In this document: one piece after another, positions 1 to 6,575 of the stretch
How the letters are laid out: every line of letters begins with the position of its first letter
Numbering within the stretch: the stretch's first letter is position 1
IMG/VR virus record: IMGVR_UViG_3300031705_000059
Span: 1-22,334 of that record
Length of the DNA stretch: 22,334 bases
From: a virus
Direction: 5' to 3' (one strand)
Program-made: the position numbers and the translations under genes
Notes under the pieces: generated by a model
Seen by the model: only the letters and a program-made list of their open reading frames with translations
Database searches by the model: none
What the model was told of the DNA's origin: nothing

Positions 1-945
1 GCTAAATGTTCCAGATGTTCCGTTGCTCCCTGTTATTGTTGCCGATATACTTCTTGATCCTACGCTAAGATTAACGTTTGATGCATTAATTACTTGCATA
101 GTAACAGATTGAAACCTTGAAATAGTAGGATTTCGCATTGTAAAAGTAGTTAGAGCTAAGTTAATAGCACTATTTACTCCTCTTATTCCAAACCCTTTTG
201 TGAATTGACTCCCATCTTTAGTGTAAGGGTCAACCCCAGGGAGGGGGACTTGAGTTGTGGTTGGTGCTACACCAGTCCCTAATCCATTGAGAGAAGGAGA
301 TCCTAGAAGGGTTCCCCTATCAAACCCAACAATAACATTACCTTCAATTGTTTTTTCTTCTGCCGTAAACACAAAACAAACATCCTCATCAAAAGCAGGA
401 TTTGCAGTGGTACTAATCTCTGGATTAGTATAGTCGTTTTTAATATTTATAAACCTAGGCGGATTCAAGTTGTCTGTAAAAAAAAGTAAATCACCAACTA
501 AATTTATTCCAGTGACTAAAAAGGCAGGATTAAAATTTAAAGTTGTATTGACACCAGTCCCATCATCTAAACTAGTAATGTGGTAAACCACCTGTGATGT
601 TCTTGTATTAAAAGAAACTATCATGTCGCACTTGCCGGTATCCCCTAGCGTAAAGGAAGGGTCATGAACAAACCAATATAAAGTCTCATTAGCGCTATCT
701 TGAAAAGCACCTATGGTTCGAGCGGCAGAACTTAAAGCTGTTTCTGCTTGTGTATCCAAGTCTGTAACGTAAAGTGATGTTAATTGTGTGTTTCCTTTTG
801 CATTTTCAACAGAGCCTACTTCAGAATCCTCAGTTGAACCTAACCTTACGTTTAACGCGTCTACGTATTCCCCGTTAGGTATAAGCCTTTCATCAAGGCT
901 TTTATTCATACGCCCTTTAACAAAATTTCTTTGCGTTCTAGCCAT
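1..945 (-). CDS. Tail hub/muzzle (P22 gp10-like stabilization) protein, 5' part only
   Basis: The reading frame opens at an ATG at 945 and stays open for 315 codons to the window edge, so the C-terminus is missing. The N-terminus contains FVKGRMNKSLDERLIPNGEY followed by VDALNVRLGSTEDSEVGSVE. This 'KG-MNKDLDERL-P-GEY-DALN-R' opening is what I recall in the large 'phage stabilization'/hub proteins of crAss-like and related podoviruses, which do the job of P22 gp10 or T7 gp12: a propeller-like nozzle under the portal that closes the tail. The rest is beta-rich with recurring hydrophobic strands (LYWFVHDPSF, LLFFTDNLNPPRF), consistent with propeller blades. It starts 1 nt after the stop of the upstream connector gene, implying translational coupling. 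The family name is from recall; the position after two connector genes supports it. Confidence 0.6.
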   Translation of the reverse strand, partial: MARTQRNFVKGRMNKSLDERLIPNGEYVDALNVRLGSTEDSEVGSVENAKGNTQLTSLYVTDLDTQAETALSSAARTIGAFQDSANETLYWFVHDPSFTLGDTGKCDMIVSFNTRTSQVVYHITSLDDGTGVNTTLNFNPAFLVTGINLVGDLLFFTDNLNPPRFINIKNDYTNPEISTTANPAFDEDVCFVFTAEEKTIEGNVIVGFDRGTLLGSPSLNGLGTGVAPTTTQVPLPGVDPYTKDGSQFTKGFGIRGVNSAINLALTTFTMRNPTISRFQSVTMQVINASNVNLSVGSRSISATITGSNGTSGTFS

Positions 946-946
946 G

Positions 947-1861
947 TTATTTTATCCACTTATTTTCACCTCTCATGTTCATCAATAATCGTCCTGGATG
1001 AATATTGCTTAATCTTATTTTTGCGTTTCGCAATAAGGCGGTTTTGTCTTTTCGTGCTCTGTTAATAATATACTCCTGCACGCCAAACTTACTGTTTAAT
1101 ACTGCATATTTAATATATGCGTAAATATAATCTTCAAATAGTTTGTTTAGAGTTATAAGTGAATTGTCACCACCTTCCATGCCATCAGAAATATACTCTA
1201 ATACACACTGCTCATTAGCCATGGTAGAGTCAAAATTAATGACCCCTGCCTTCTTGTCTATAGTAAAAGTTGGGTTCATGTTAGCAGTCTCAGTATTAAG
1301 CCCGTAGCGAGCTCCTATGAACGTGTCGTAATAATCTTCGTTAAAAGGTGGATTGTTATCTTGATCTAAGTTTGCTTGATTTAAGTAAATACTATTTAAA
1401 GAACCATCCTGTCTAGATGTGTCTAGCGTTGAGGGCTGTGTGTTTACATTGTCTGCACCATCATAAGTGAATGAAGCAGTCGCCGTTTGCACGTATGACA
1501 AAGCTGATTGAACCTGTATGTTTTCAAGTAAAGGTCGAATAGTATTATTTTTAAATAAAGATATTCTAACCCAATTAACATAATCAGAAGGCAACACAAA
1601 TCTTAAATCTGAATACACCGTCAGCTGTAGTGATTTTATCTCTTTAAATGCATCGTAGTTTAACTCTTGTATTCCCCGCTTAGCATGAAACAAAACCTTA
1701 TACCTTTCTTCATTATTTACCAACGAATGATTTCCATCATACATTAACAAAAAATTATTGACTATATCTGTTAAGCTCACGTACTGGTACGAACCCCAAT
1801 TTAAATCTGTTGGATTCGCCGCATCGTTAGTGTAATACTTTTTTTGGTCTATGTATGCCAT
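947..1861 (-). CDS. Ring/head-tail connector protein (tail-tubular-like)
   Basis: This 304-aa protein has no signal peptide or membrane segment. After a variable N-terminus it has YKVLFHAKRGIQELNYDAFK (about residues 54-73), then LQLTVYSDLRFVLPSDYVNW and VRISLF. That helix followed by 'LPPDYVNWVRI' is the hallmark I recall for tail tubular/ring proteins of crAss-like and marine Bacteroidota podoviruses, functional equivalents of P22 gp4 or T7 gp11. The C-terminal helical part (LFEDYIYAYIKYAVLNSKFG, then Arg/Lys-rich) also fits a ring subunit stacked under the portal. It starts 2 nt downstream of the preceding ring-protein stop, and its own stop is 1 nt before the hub gene start, so the three are probably translated together. 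Whether it is ring 1, 2 or 3 cannot be decided from sequence alone. Confidence 0.6.
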   Translation of the reverse strand: MAYIDQKKYYTNDAANPTDLNWGSYQYVSLTDIVNNFLLMYDGNHSLVNNEERYKVLFHAKRGIQELNYDAFKEIKSLQLTVYSDLRFVLPSDYVNWVRISLFKNNTIRPLLENIQVQSALSYVQTATASFTYDGADNVNTQPSTLDTSRQDGSLNSIYLNQANLDQDNNPPFNEDYYDTFIGARYGLNTETANMNPTFTIDKKAGVINFDSTMANEQCVLEYISDGMEGGDNSLITLNKLFEDYIYAYIKYAVLNSKFGVQEYIINRARKDKTALLRNAKIRLSNIHPGRLLMNMRGENKWIK

Positions 1862-1863
1862 AA

Positions 1864-2592
1864 TTATTGTTCTTTATTTTGCATCTGCTCTTCTACCTGT
1901 CCAAATTTAAACACATCGCCTTCTCTTATCTGAATACCTGCGTACTGTAAAATTTTTGACACTAAGTCATTTCCATCGTCTAGAGGTAATTCAAAGTCCT
2001 GATAATCTGCTTGGCTTTGATTAAAAATTGGGTCACCATTAGAAATTGTAGTAAATGTCCAATTAGGATCTTTAGGGTATCTTATATACTGACACTTAAT
2101 ATCAGTTGCTCCATTAAAAGAAACAGGGTAAATAGTAACCTTTTCTGCTTCTTGAGTATAAGCCGGATAAATCACTGAAGGAGCAGTAAGCATCGAATTG
2201 TTTAATAGTGTTATTTTACTATTAGACACTGGTTCCGCAATACCTTTAAACACCGTTAGACTAGAACATCTTATCTCATTGATAAGATAATAATCAGAAC
2301 CTGTTGTTGCTGCTGATGGCAAAAAATAACTGTTTGCCGCACTTTGAGTTAAATCTTGTGTAACTGAAAAATAATCAATTACTTCTTCGTATCCTTTTTT
2401 TAAATCTGCATATCCTGTGCCAGATAGTCTAGCATTTTCTTCATTAATCTGTTGATTGTATTGAAAAAAATACTCGTCAAATAAATCTAATTGGGCTTGT
2501 TTAGCAAACAAGTTAAAATCATTGGGAGATAAATACCCGTAATTATTCTTGTTAATAATCGCTAAAACTGTATTACGTACAGAATTTATCAT
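1864..2592 (-). CDS. Head-tail connector/ring protein, first in neck operon
   Basis: I place the start at the ATG at 2592 (MINSVRNTV..., 242 aa). A longer version would use a TTG at 2610, but that codon lies inside the best promoter -7 box of the window (2608-2615), so it cannot be translated from that promoter. The N-terminus has NNYGYLSPNDFNLFAKQAQL followed by DLFDEYFFQYNQQ. This motif is familiar from structural neck proteins of crAss-like and flavobacterial podoviruses, where it sits with tail tubular proteins. A beta-rich middle (about 90-190) is followed by a C-terminal helix (DLVSKILQYAGIQIREGDVF). It is the first gene after a strong terminator and forms a unit with the second connector and the hub. 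Assigning it to a particular ring is inference. Confidence 0.55.
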   Translation of the reverse strand: MINSVRNTVLAIINKNNYGYLSPNDFNLFAKQAQLDLFDEYFFQYNQQINEENARLSGTGYADLKKGYEEVIDYFSVTQDLTQSAANSYFLPSAATTGSDYYLINEIRCSSLTVFKGIAEPVSNSKITLLNNSMLTAPSVIYPAYTQEAEKVTIYPVSFNGATDIKCQYIRYPKDPNWTFTTISNGDPIFNQSQADYQDFELPLDDGNDLVSKILQYAGIQIREGDVFKFGQVEEQMQNKEQ

Positions 2593-2607
2593 TGTTATTC
2601 TTTTACA

Positions 2608-2636
2608 CAAAGATAAGCAAAAAAAAAAGAGGTCAA
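2608..2636 (-). promoter_or_regulatory. Bacteroidota-type promoter (TTG-N18-TATCTTTG)
   Basis: On the minus strand, TTG (2634-2636) is followed by 18 nt and then TATCTTTG (2608-2615). This matches the Bacteroidota consensus: a -33 TTG element and a -7 TAnnTTTG element about 17-23 nt apart. It lies just downstream of, and partly overlaps, the terminator at 2619-2655. It points at the neck genes starting at 2592, leaving a leader of only about 10 nt. It restarts transcription after the head-protein unit. Confidence 0.6.
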
Positions 2637-2655
2637 TTTTTGTTGACCCCTCTTT
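2619..2655 (-). terminator. Intrinsic terminator after the head auxiliary genes
   Basis: On the minus strand the sequence reads AAAGAGGGGTCAA, loop CAAAAA, TTGACCTCTTT, then a run of ten T residues. The stem is about 11 bp with a two-G bulge. It lies 28 nt past the stop codon of the gene at 2684-3526, the correct place for a Rho-independent terminator. Confidence 0.85.
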
Positions 2656-2683
2656 GAATTATTGGATTAATAACAATTATTTA

Positions 2684-3526
2684 TTACACTTTTTGAAATC
2701 TTAAGATAAAAAAGTTCTGTCCCGCTAGTACGCCATTGTTATCGTTTCCAGCTGTTACTTCTTTATTTAAAACCCCTGGGAAATTAAAAGATACATTAGA
2801 CCACGCGGTCTGCAAAGATGCAACTACTGCATTTTGTACACCATTTCTCATGTCCTCATTACTTCCGGTTGCAGCTGTAAATGCATAGGTCAATAACATC
2901 TGTGTTGCAGACTTATCGCCGTAAGTTATTTTAAGCTCTGAATTCAGATTATTTGTAGATGTATTTTCAATAAATCCTAAATCTGCTGATCTCATCATTT
3001 TGTCATGATTGTCAGATACCTTTCTGTAAACCATGTATACATCACCTCCGACAAAAATATCAGCGTCTACAGTTAAAGTAGTCCCCGTTACCTTAGTAAC
3101 CAATGCGGTTGACCCGCCTGTTATATCATAAGCTGAATCGCCTACTTTAACACCAGCCGTAACGAAATTGACTGTTGAGTCAATTAGCTGATATGTGCCC
3201 GTACCATCTGCAGTTCCGCTTTGTTTAACTGTATTTTCAGGCATATAAATAAAGTATGCCGTTGCATCTGGAACTCCGCCCCCTCTACTAGCCGTGGCTC
3301 CTATAGCTAGTAAGGTTAACTGTGTGTCAGAATCAACTGAAACAACTGTATACATTTCTCCTCCAGTACCAGCATTTGTTGCTCTATCCCATACAATTGC
3401 ATTAGGTAAAACACTTTGGGTAAAAGTTCCACTAGAATCTGTTAATGTCAATCCTGCTGCTCCATTAGCAGTTGACGTTCCTGTTTTAACAACATTAAGT
3501 TGTTTAAAGTTTATAAATTTTTCCAT
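2684..3526 (-). CDS. Head auxiliary protein with two beta-rich repeats and a family C-terminal module
   Basis: The ATG at 3526 gives 280 aa starting MEKFINF, matching the starts of its two upstream neighbours (MEKFLSI, MNKYLSV). An ATG at 3538 would add MMST. Residues about 25-94 and 112-167 are two copies of a beta-rich module (L-DS..F....V..WD....V..V...T.LT......Y.IY). The C-terminal part (about 197-250), with LKITYGDK and NGVQNAVVASLQTAWSNVSF, aligns by eye with the cores of the 100- and 108-aa proteins. So it looks like one of those small head proteins carrying an insert of about 165 aa. Surface-exposed decoration or a head-fibre base is a reasonable inference; no function is proven. It is last in its unit, followed by a terminator. 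Confidence 0.55.
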   Translation of the reverse strand: MEKFINFKQLNVVKTGTSTANGAAGLTLTDSSGTFTQSVLPNAIVWDRATNAGTGGEMYTVVSVDSDTQLTLLAIGATASRGGGVPDATAYFIYMPENTVKQSGTADGTGTYQLIDSTVNFVTAGVKVGDSAYDITGGSTALVTKVTGTTLTVDADIFVGGDVYMVYRKVSDNHDKMMRSADLGFIENTSTNNLNSELKITYGDKSATQMLLTYAFTAATGSNEDMRNGVQNAVVASLQTAWSNVSFNFPGVLNKEVTAGNDNNGVLAGQNFFILRFQKV

Positions 3527-3539
3527 TGTTGACATCATT

Positions 3540-3866
3540 TTAAGAGTATACTATTGTACTCAAGGGGTTAGACACTATTCCAGTTTTTTGAGCAACTGTT
3601 GCTCCTTTTGGAAGATAATCCGAAGTCACGGATGTCCATCCTGATTCCAATGCACTGGTTACTGCATTTTGAACTGATACCTCTAAAATAGGCGATGCAT
3701 ACGCAGTTGGCCATGTAAGAGTTACTATCTTACCATCTAAGTAAGTTATTGCAACAGCCGTAGTTGTTGTTTGACCAATAGTTACAATATTTGAACTAGA
3801 TACCAATTGATCCTGATTTAATGTTCCTCCAGCGTCTAACACCGGAATGCTTAAAAATTTTTCCAT
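3540..3866 (-). CDS. Small head-associated protein, paralog 2 of 3
   Basis: This 108-aa protein begins MEKFLSIPVLDAGG. Its core is AVAITYLDGKIVTLTW, followed by VQNAVTSALESGWTSVTSDY. The same order (MxKxLSxPV, short beta strands, then an amphipathic helix ending AL..SWT.V) occurs in the adjacent 100-aa protein and in the C-terminal part of the downstream gene. I recall this small beta-rich family next to capsid genes in many marine phages, but its role is uncharacterised; a minor capsid or decoration role is inferred from position. Its 5' leader is an exact copy of that of the 100-aa gene (see repeats), suggesting recent gene duplication or selection on the leader. The downstream gene follows within 13 nt of its stop. 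Confidence 0.6.
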   Translation of the reverse strand: MEKFLSIPVLDAGGTLNQDQLVSSSNIVTIGQTTTTAVAITYLDGKIVTLTWPTAYASPILEVSVQNAVTSALESGWTSVTSDYLPKGATVAQKTGIVSNPLSTIVYS

Positions 3867-3892
3867 AATAATAATAATTTATGAGTTAATAA
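3864..3892. repeat. Leader repeat, copy 1
   Basis: A 29-nt stretch that includes the start codon of the 108-aa gene is identical to 4198-4226. The plus strand shows cat, then four aat units, then tttatgagttaataa. On the coding strand it forms the untranslated leader and the ATG. The identity ends at 3893. Confidence 0.85.
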
Positions 3893-3897
3893 TAATG

Positions 3898-4200
3898 TTA
3901 CGCTATGTCTATATTAGATACTGCAAATGCAGGTTCAATATCCATACTCACATTTGTCCATGAAGTACTAAGAGCAGTTGTCATTTCTGACTGCAAAAAG
4001 TTTCTAAATATAGTTGAGTTTGCTGGCACTGCAGCATGCGTAAATTCTATAGTCTTTGAAGAACCATAAAAAATAGTTGTCGTTGTTGTTGGGTTAGCAC
4101 CCGGACCTGCCGCGTTTCCAACCTCAATTAACTTTACATTTGTTACAGGAACCAATTGGCTTCCTTCATTTGTAACCGGTACACTTAGGTATTTATTCAT
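3898..4200 (-). CDS. Small head-associated protein, paralog 1 of 3
   Basis: This 100-aa protein begins MNKYLSVPVTNEGSQLVPVT, then VKLIEVGN, a Thr-rich strand (TTTTTIFYGSSKTIEFTHA), and ends with MTTALSTSWTNVSMDIEP. It is clearly related to the 108-aa protein and to the C-terminus of the 280-aa protein downstream. It is the first gene after a terminator and has a near-consensus -7 box (TATCTTTA, 4231-4238) about 30 nt upstream, so this trio probably has its own transcript, which would suit an abundant head component. No catalytic motif is visible. Function is inferred only from its position between the capsid and neck genes. Confidence 0.6.
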   Translation of the reverse strand: MNKYLSVPVTNEGSQLVPVTNVKLIEVGNAAGPGANPTTTTTIFYGSSKTIEFTHAAVPANSTIFRNFLQSEMTTALSTSWTNVSMDIEPAFAVSNIDIA

Positions 4201-4226
4201 AATAATAATAATTTATGAGTTAATAA
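4198..4226. repeat. Leader repeat, copy 2
   Basis: Identical to 3864-3892 over 29 nt, including the start codon of the 100-aa gene. The two copies are 334 nt apart and each sits directly before one of two paralogous small head genes. The sequence diverges at once on both sides, in the coding region and further upstream. Confidence 0.85.
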
Positions 4227-4230
4227 AAGT

Positions 4231-4238
4231 TAAAGATA
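4231..4238 (-). promoter_or_regulatory. Possible -7 promoter box (TATCTTTA)
   Basis: TATCTTTA on the minus strand matches TAnnTTTG at all but the last base. It lies just after the terminator at 4243-4267 and about 31 nt before the start codon of the 100-aa gene. No TTG is found at the expected -33 distance, so support is partial. Confidence 0.35.
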
Positions 4239-4242
4239 CAAT

Positions 4243-4267
4243 AAAAAAACCAGCGATTTCTCACTGG
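4243..4267 (-). terminator. Intrinsic terminator after the 250-aa gene
   Basis: On the minus strand, CCAGTGA, loop GAAA, TCGCTGG, then seven T residues: a 7-bp stem with one G-T pair closed by a GAAA tetraloop. It begins 8 nt past the stop codon of the gene at 4276-5028. Confidence 0.88.
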
Positions 4268-4275
4268 CTTTGTCT

Positions 4276-5028
4276 CTACATGTTCTTTGCCAAACCTGAT
4301 AAATGCTTTAGAGCATCTATGCCATCATCCGTTTGAAAATAAGAGGCTATTATGTAAATAGCATCTTCACCATAAGGTATGTTTAGCATTTTCTTTTTAT
4401 TTGAAGGTGTGTTATAAAACACTTCTTTATTTTGATTTCTATATTGTATTATTCCTTTATCCAAAAATAATTGAATAGATGCGTTTAATTTTAACGCTGG
4501 GTCTTTTAATAATAATAAAAAATCTTTAGGTTGGTTTTTTGCAAACACTAATATATCTCTACGCAGTTCTGCTGTTGATATAGTAGTAATATCATTCTGA
4601 AACAATACTCTACCTACATTTTCTACTTCGTCTACCGATAGTTGACGTGCTTCGATTAAAGCATCAACCTCATCGTTAAGCTCTTGAACAATTTGTGCTG
4701 CATCTTTTGCCTTATCAACTTCAACATATACCCTTCCGTTACCTGGGTGATACGATAAAAATTTTTGTAATACTTGATTTTCTTTACGCACAGTTAAAAA
4801 GCCGTTTTCAAATACTATAGGCTCTAATATTGCATTATTATCTTGCTCCTCCTGAAAGGGAGAGTTCTGATTTCTTGCATATCGTAAAGCTTTGTTTGTT
4901 CCTGTCTCTTCATCAAACCACAAAAGAGGAAATCGTTGGGTATGTCTTGATGCTAGGATTAAGGATAATGGCGCAGTGTCGCGCGTGAGTTTGTAGATTT
5001 TATCTACGTATTTACTAGTAGTTTTCAT
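4276..5028 (-). CDS. Conserved phage protein next to the major capsid gene
   Basis: This 250-aa soluble protein has no membrane segment. It contains YKLTRDTAPLSLILASRHTQ (about 12-31), LLWFDEETGTNKALRYARNQ (35-54), NAILEPIVFENGFLTV, a helical middle with DALIEARQLSVDEVENVGRVL, then ISTAELRRDILVFAKNQP. I recall proteins with the same N-terminal pattern directly downstream of capsid genes in many marine phages, but know of no established function. The middle and C-terminal part looks helical and could be an adaptor. It is isolated between two terminators (5052-5079 and 4243-4267), so it appears to be a single-gene unit whose dose is set apart from that of the capsid. Its leader closely resembles that of the scaffold gene. 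Confidence 0.5.
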   Translation of the reverse strand: MKTTSKYVDKIYKLTRDTAPLSLILASRHTQRFPLLWFDEETGTNKALRYARNQNSPFQEEQDNNAILEPIVFENGFLTVRKENQVLQKFLSYHPGNGRVYVEVDKAKDAAQIVQELNDEVDALIEARQLSVDEVENVGRVLFQNDITTISTAELRRDILVFAKNQPKDFLLLLKDPALKLNASIQLFLDKGIIQYRNQNKEVFYNTPSNKKKMLNIPYGEDAIYIIASYFQTDDGIDALKHLSGLAKNM

Positions 5029-5051
5029 TTGATTAGATTTAAATTTTATAT

Positions 5052-5079
5052 AAAAAAAAGGGGGTTTTTACGCCCCCTT
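5052..5079 (-). terminator. Intrinsic terminator after the major capsid gene
   Basis: On the minus strand, AAGGGGG, loop CGTAAAAA, CCCCCTT followed by a T run: a perfect 7-bp stem with a 5-bp GC core. It begins 11 nt past the stop codon of the capsid gene. Confidence 0.88.
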
Positions 5080-5090
5080 AAAGTAGTGTA

Positions 5091-6554
5091 TTACTCTTGG
5101 AAGATAAAGAAGTTGTTAGCACCTAAAGTACAAACAGCTCTTTCTGACAAGAAGTTTACTTGCATGTTATCAACATCACTTGTCATTGCACCACCAGCTG
5201 AACCAGTAATCCAAGTCTTGTAACGTCTGTCTTCTGTTTCAGAAGCTCTATATCTAACATGTAAGAAAGGTCTCTTAGCGTTTTTACCAAGTACTTGGTC
5301 ATAAACACTAGTTGATCCAGCGGGTACAAGTAGTCCGTTTACACGTCCTGATCCTGCTCCTGTTGGAAGCCCACCTCTCATAGTTGGGTCATTTAAGTAT
5401 TTCCAGTCAGTCTTATAGAAGTCATAACCTCTACGGAATCCTGAGAAACCTAAGTTTAACGCCATCTCTTCGTCATTGTCAAAAAGACCATATGAAGTAC
5501 CACCTGCTCCGTAAGAGTTTTGTGCAGCTAACATATCATCGATATCAAAAGCAAATTGTCTGTCAACGAATAATACGTTTTCTTCAATTGCTCCTTGCTT
5601 GTCTAGACGACTAATTACATTGTCAAAGTCAGCTAATACTGTTGGGTTTCCACCGTCCCAGATATTACCTCTTTGTTGTACACTGTAAAAAATACCATCT
5701 GATCCAGCTCCTGTTTCTCCAGCTCCAGCATTTGTTCCACCTAAGATGGTATCTGCTCCTGAACCTTGTTCTGCAGGTACAGCTTCAATCATTGCTGTTT
5801 CTAAGAAATCATCAAAACGTAGTCTTGTTTCATGCTCTGATTTTAGATACCACAGGTATCCAGTTCCGCCGTCTTCAGTTGTAATTTCAATCCATCCAAT
5901 TTGAGCCATATCAGATCCAGAAACATTGTAAGTATCTTTGATAATAATAGGCTTGTTATCAAATATGAAATCATTTGATTCAAGAGAACCTTGCATTCCT
6001 GCTGTTCCTTTTCTAAATTCTGATCCGTAAATAAATACAGTAACATCAGCATTTGTTACTAATGTTCCTCCAGTAAATCCAGCAGCTTCATAGAAGTCAG
6101 CTGTAAATCGACCTCGTGCACCAGCAGCATTGTCAACAGCGCTTACAACTGCTTTGTTAGATCCAGATCCGTCATTTTTTACAATAACTAATGTCTGACC
6201 AACACGAATAACTTGTTGAGAAGCCGCTGGGTCTAACACATCATTTACTTGAAATATAACTTGGTTAGCTGCAGCTGATACTGCACAACCTACTTGAGTG
6301 TATTTAGTATGTAATCTACCTTGCTCAGCCCATTTGATAAGGTCAGAGTTAGTAGGCATCTCAGCACCTACCATACGTAGGAATGAAGAGATTGTTCTGT
6401 TACCATAACGCTCGAATTCTTTTTCGTAAGTGTCTGGTAAATATTGATTTAACCAATTGAAATCTGCATTGGTTAGATAGTTTTGTGCTGTAGGAGTTCT
6501 TTCTGAACTCGGCGTTAGCGCAAAAGTTGGTGTGGAATTAACTTGTCCTGCCAT
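5091..6554 (-). CDS. Major capsid protein
   Basis: This 487-aa protein has the length usual for major capsid proteins of crAss-like podoviruses (about 490 aa). It would form the icosahedral shell, presumably with an HK97 fold. Residues 24-60 contain AQNYLTNADFNWLNQYLP then YEKEFERYGNRTISSFLRM, and the segment LIKWAEQGRLHTKYTQVGC follows. I associate this arrangement with capsid proteins of marine and Bacteroidota phages. The middle is beta-rich, and the C-terminal region (LHVRYRASETEDRRYKTWIT) ends FFIFQE. It follows terminase, portal and scaffold in the standard morphogenesis order and is followed by a GC-rich terminator, as expected for the most abundant virion protein. The start is an ATG in an A/T-rich leader without a Shine-Dalgarno. 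Confidence 0.8.
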   Translation of the reverse strand: MAGQVNSTPTFALTPSSERTPTAQNYLTNADFNWLNQYLPDTYEKEFERYGNRTISSFLRMVGAEMPTNSDLIKWAEQGRLHTKYTQVGCAVSAAANQVIFQVNDVLDPAASQQVIRVGQTLVIVKNDGSGSNKAVVSAVDNAAGARGRFTADFYEAAGFTGGTLVTNADVTVFIYGSEFRKGTAGMQGSLESNDFIFDNKPIIIKDTYNVSGSDMAQIGWIEITTEDGGTGYLWYLKSEHETRLRFDDFLETAMIEAVPAEQGSGADTILGGTNAGAGETGAGSDGIFYSVQQRGNIWDGGNPTVLADFDNVISRLDKQGAIEENVLFVDRQFAFDIDDMLAAQNSYGAGGTSYGLFDNDEEMALNLGFSGFRRGYDFYKTDWKYLNDPTMRGGLPTGAGSGRVNGLLVPAGSTSVYDQVLGKNAKRPFLHVRYRASETEDRRYKTWITGSAGGAMTSDVDNMQVNFLSERAVCTLGANNFFIFQE

Positions 6555-6575
6555 GATAATAAATTTTAATTAATA

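Noticed and set aside
2593-2610. TTG start adding six residues to the first ring protein
   Set aside because: The TTG lies in the promoter -7 box, and an ATG with an A-rich leader follows at 2592.
3294-3644. 116-aa plus-strand ORF over two head genes
   Set aside because: It lies opposite two well-supported minus-strand genes and spans their junction, its sequence has no recognisable domain, and no promoter or terminator faces it.
5843-6052. 69-aa minus-strand ORF inside the capsid gene
   Set aside because: Overlaps the capsid frame completely, with Leu-rich shadow composition and no supporting start context.
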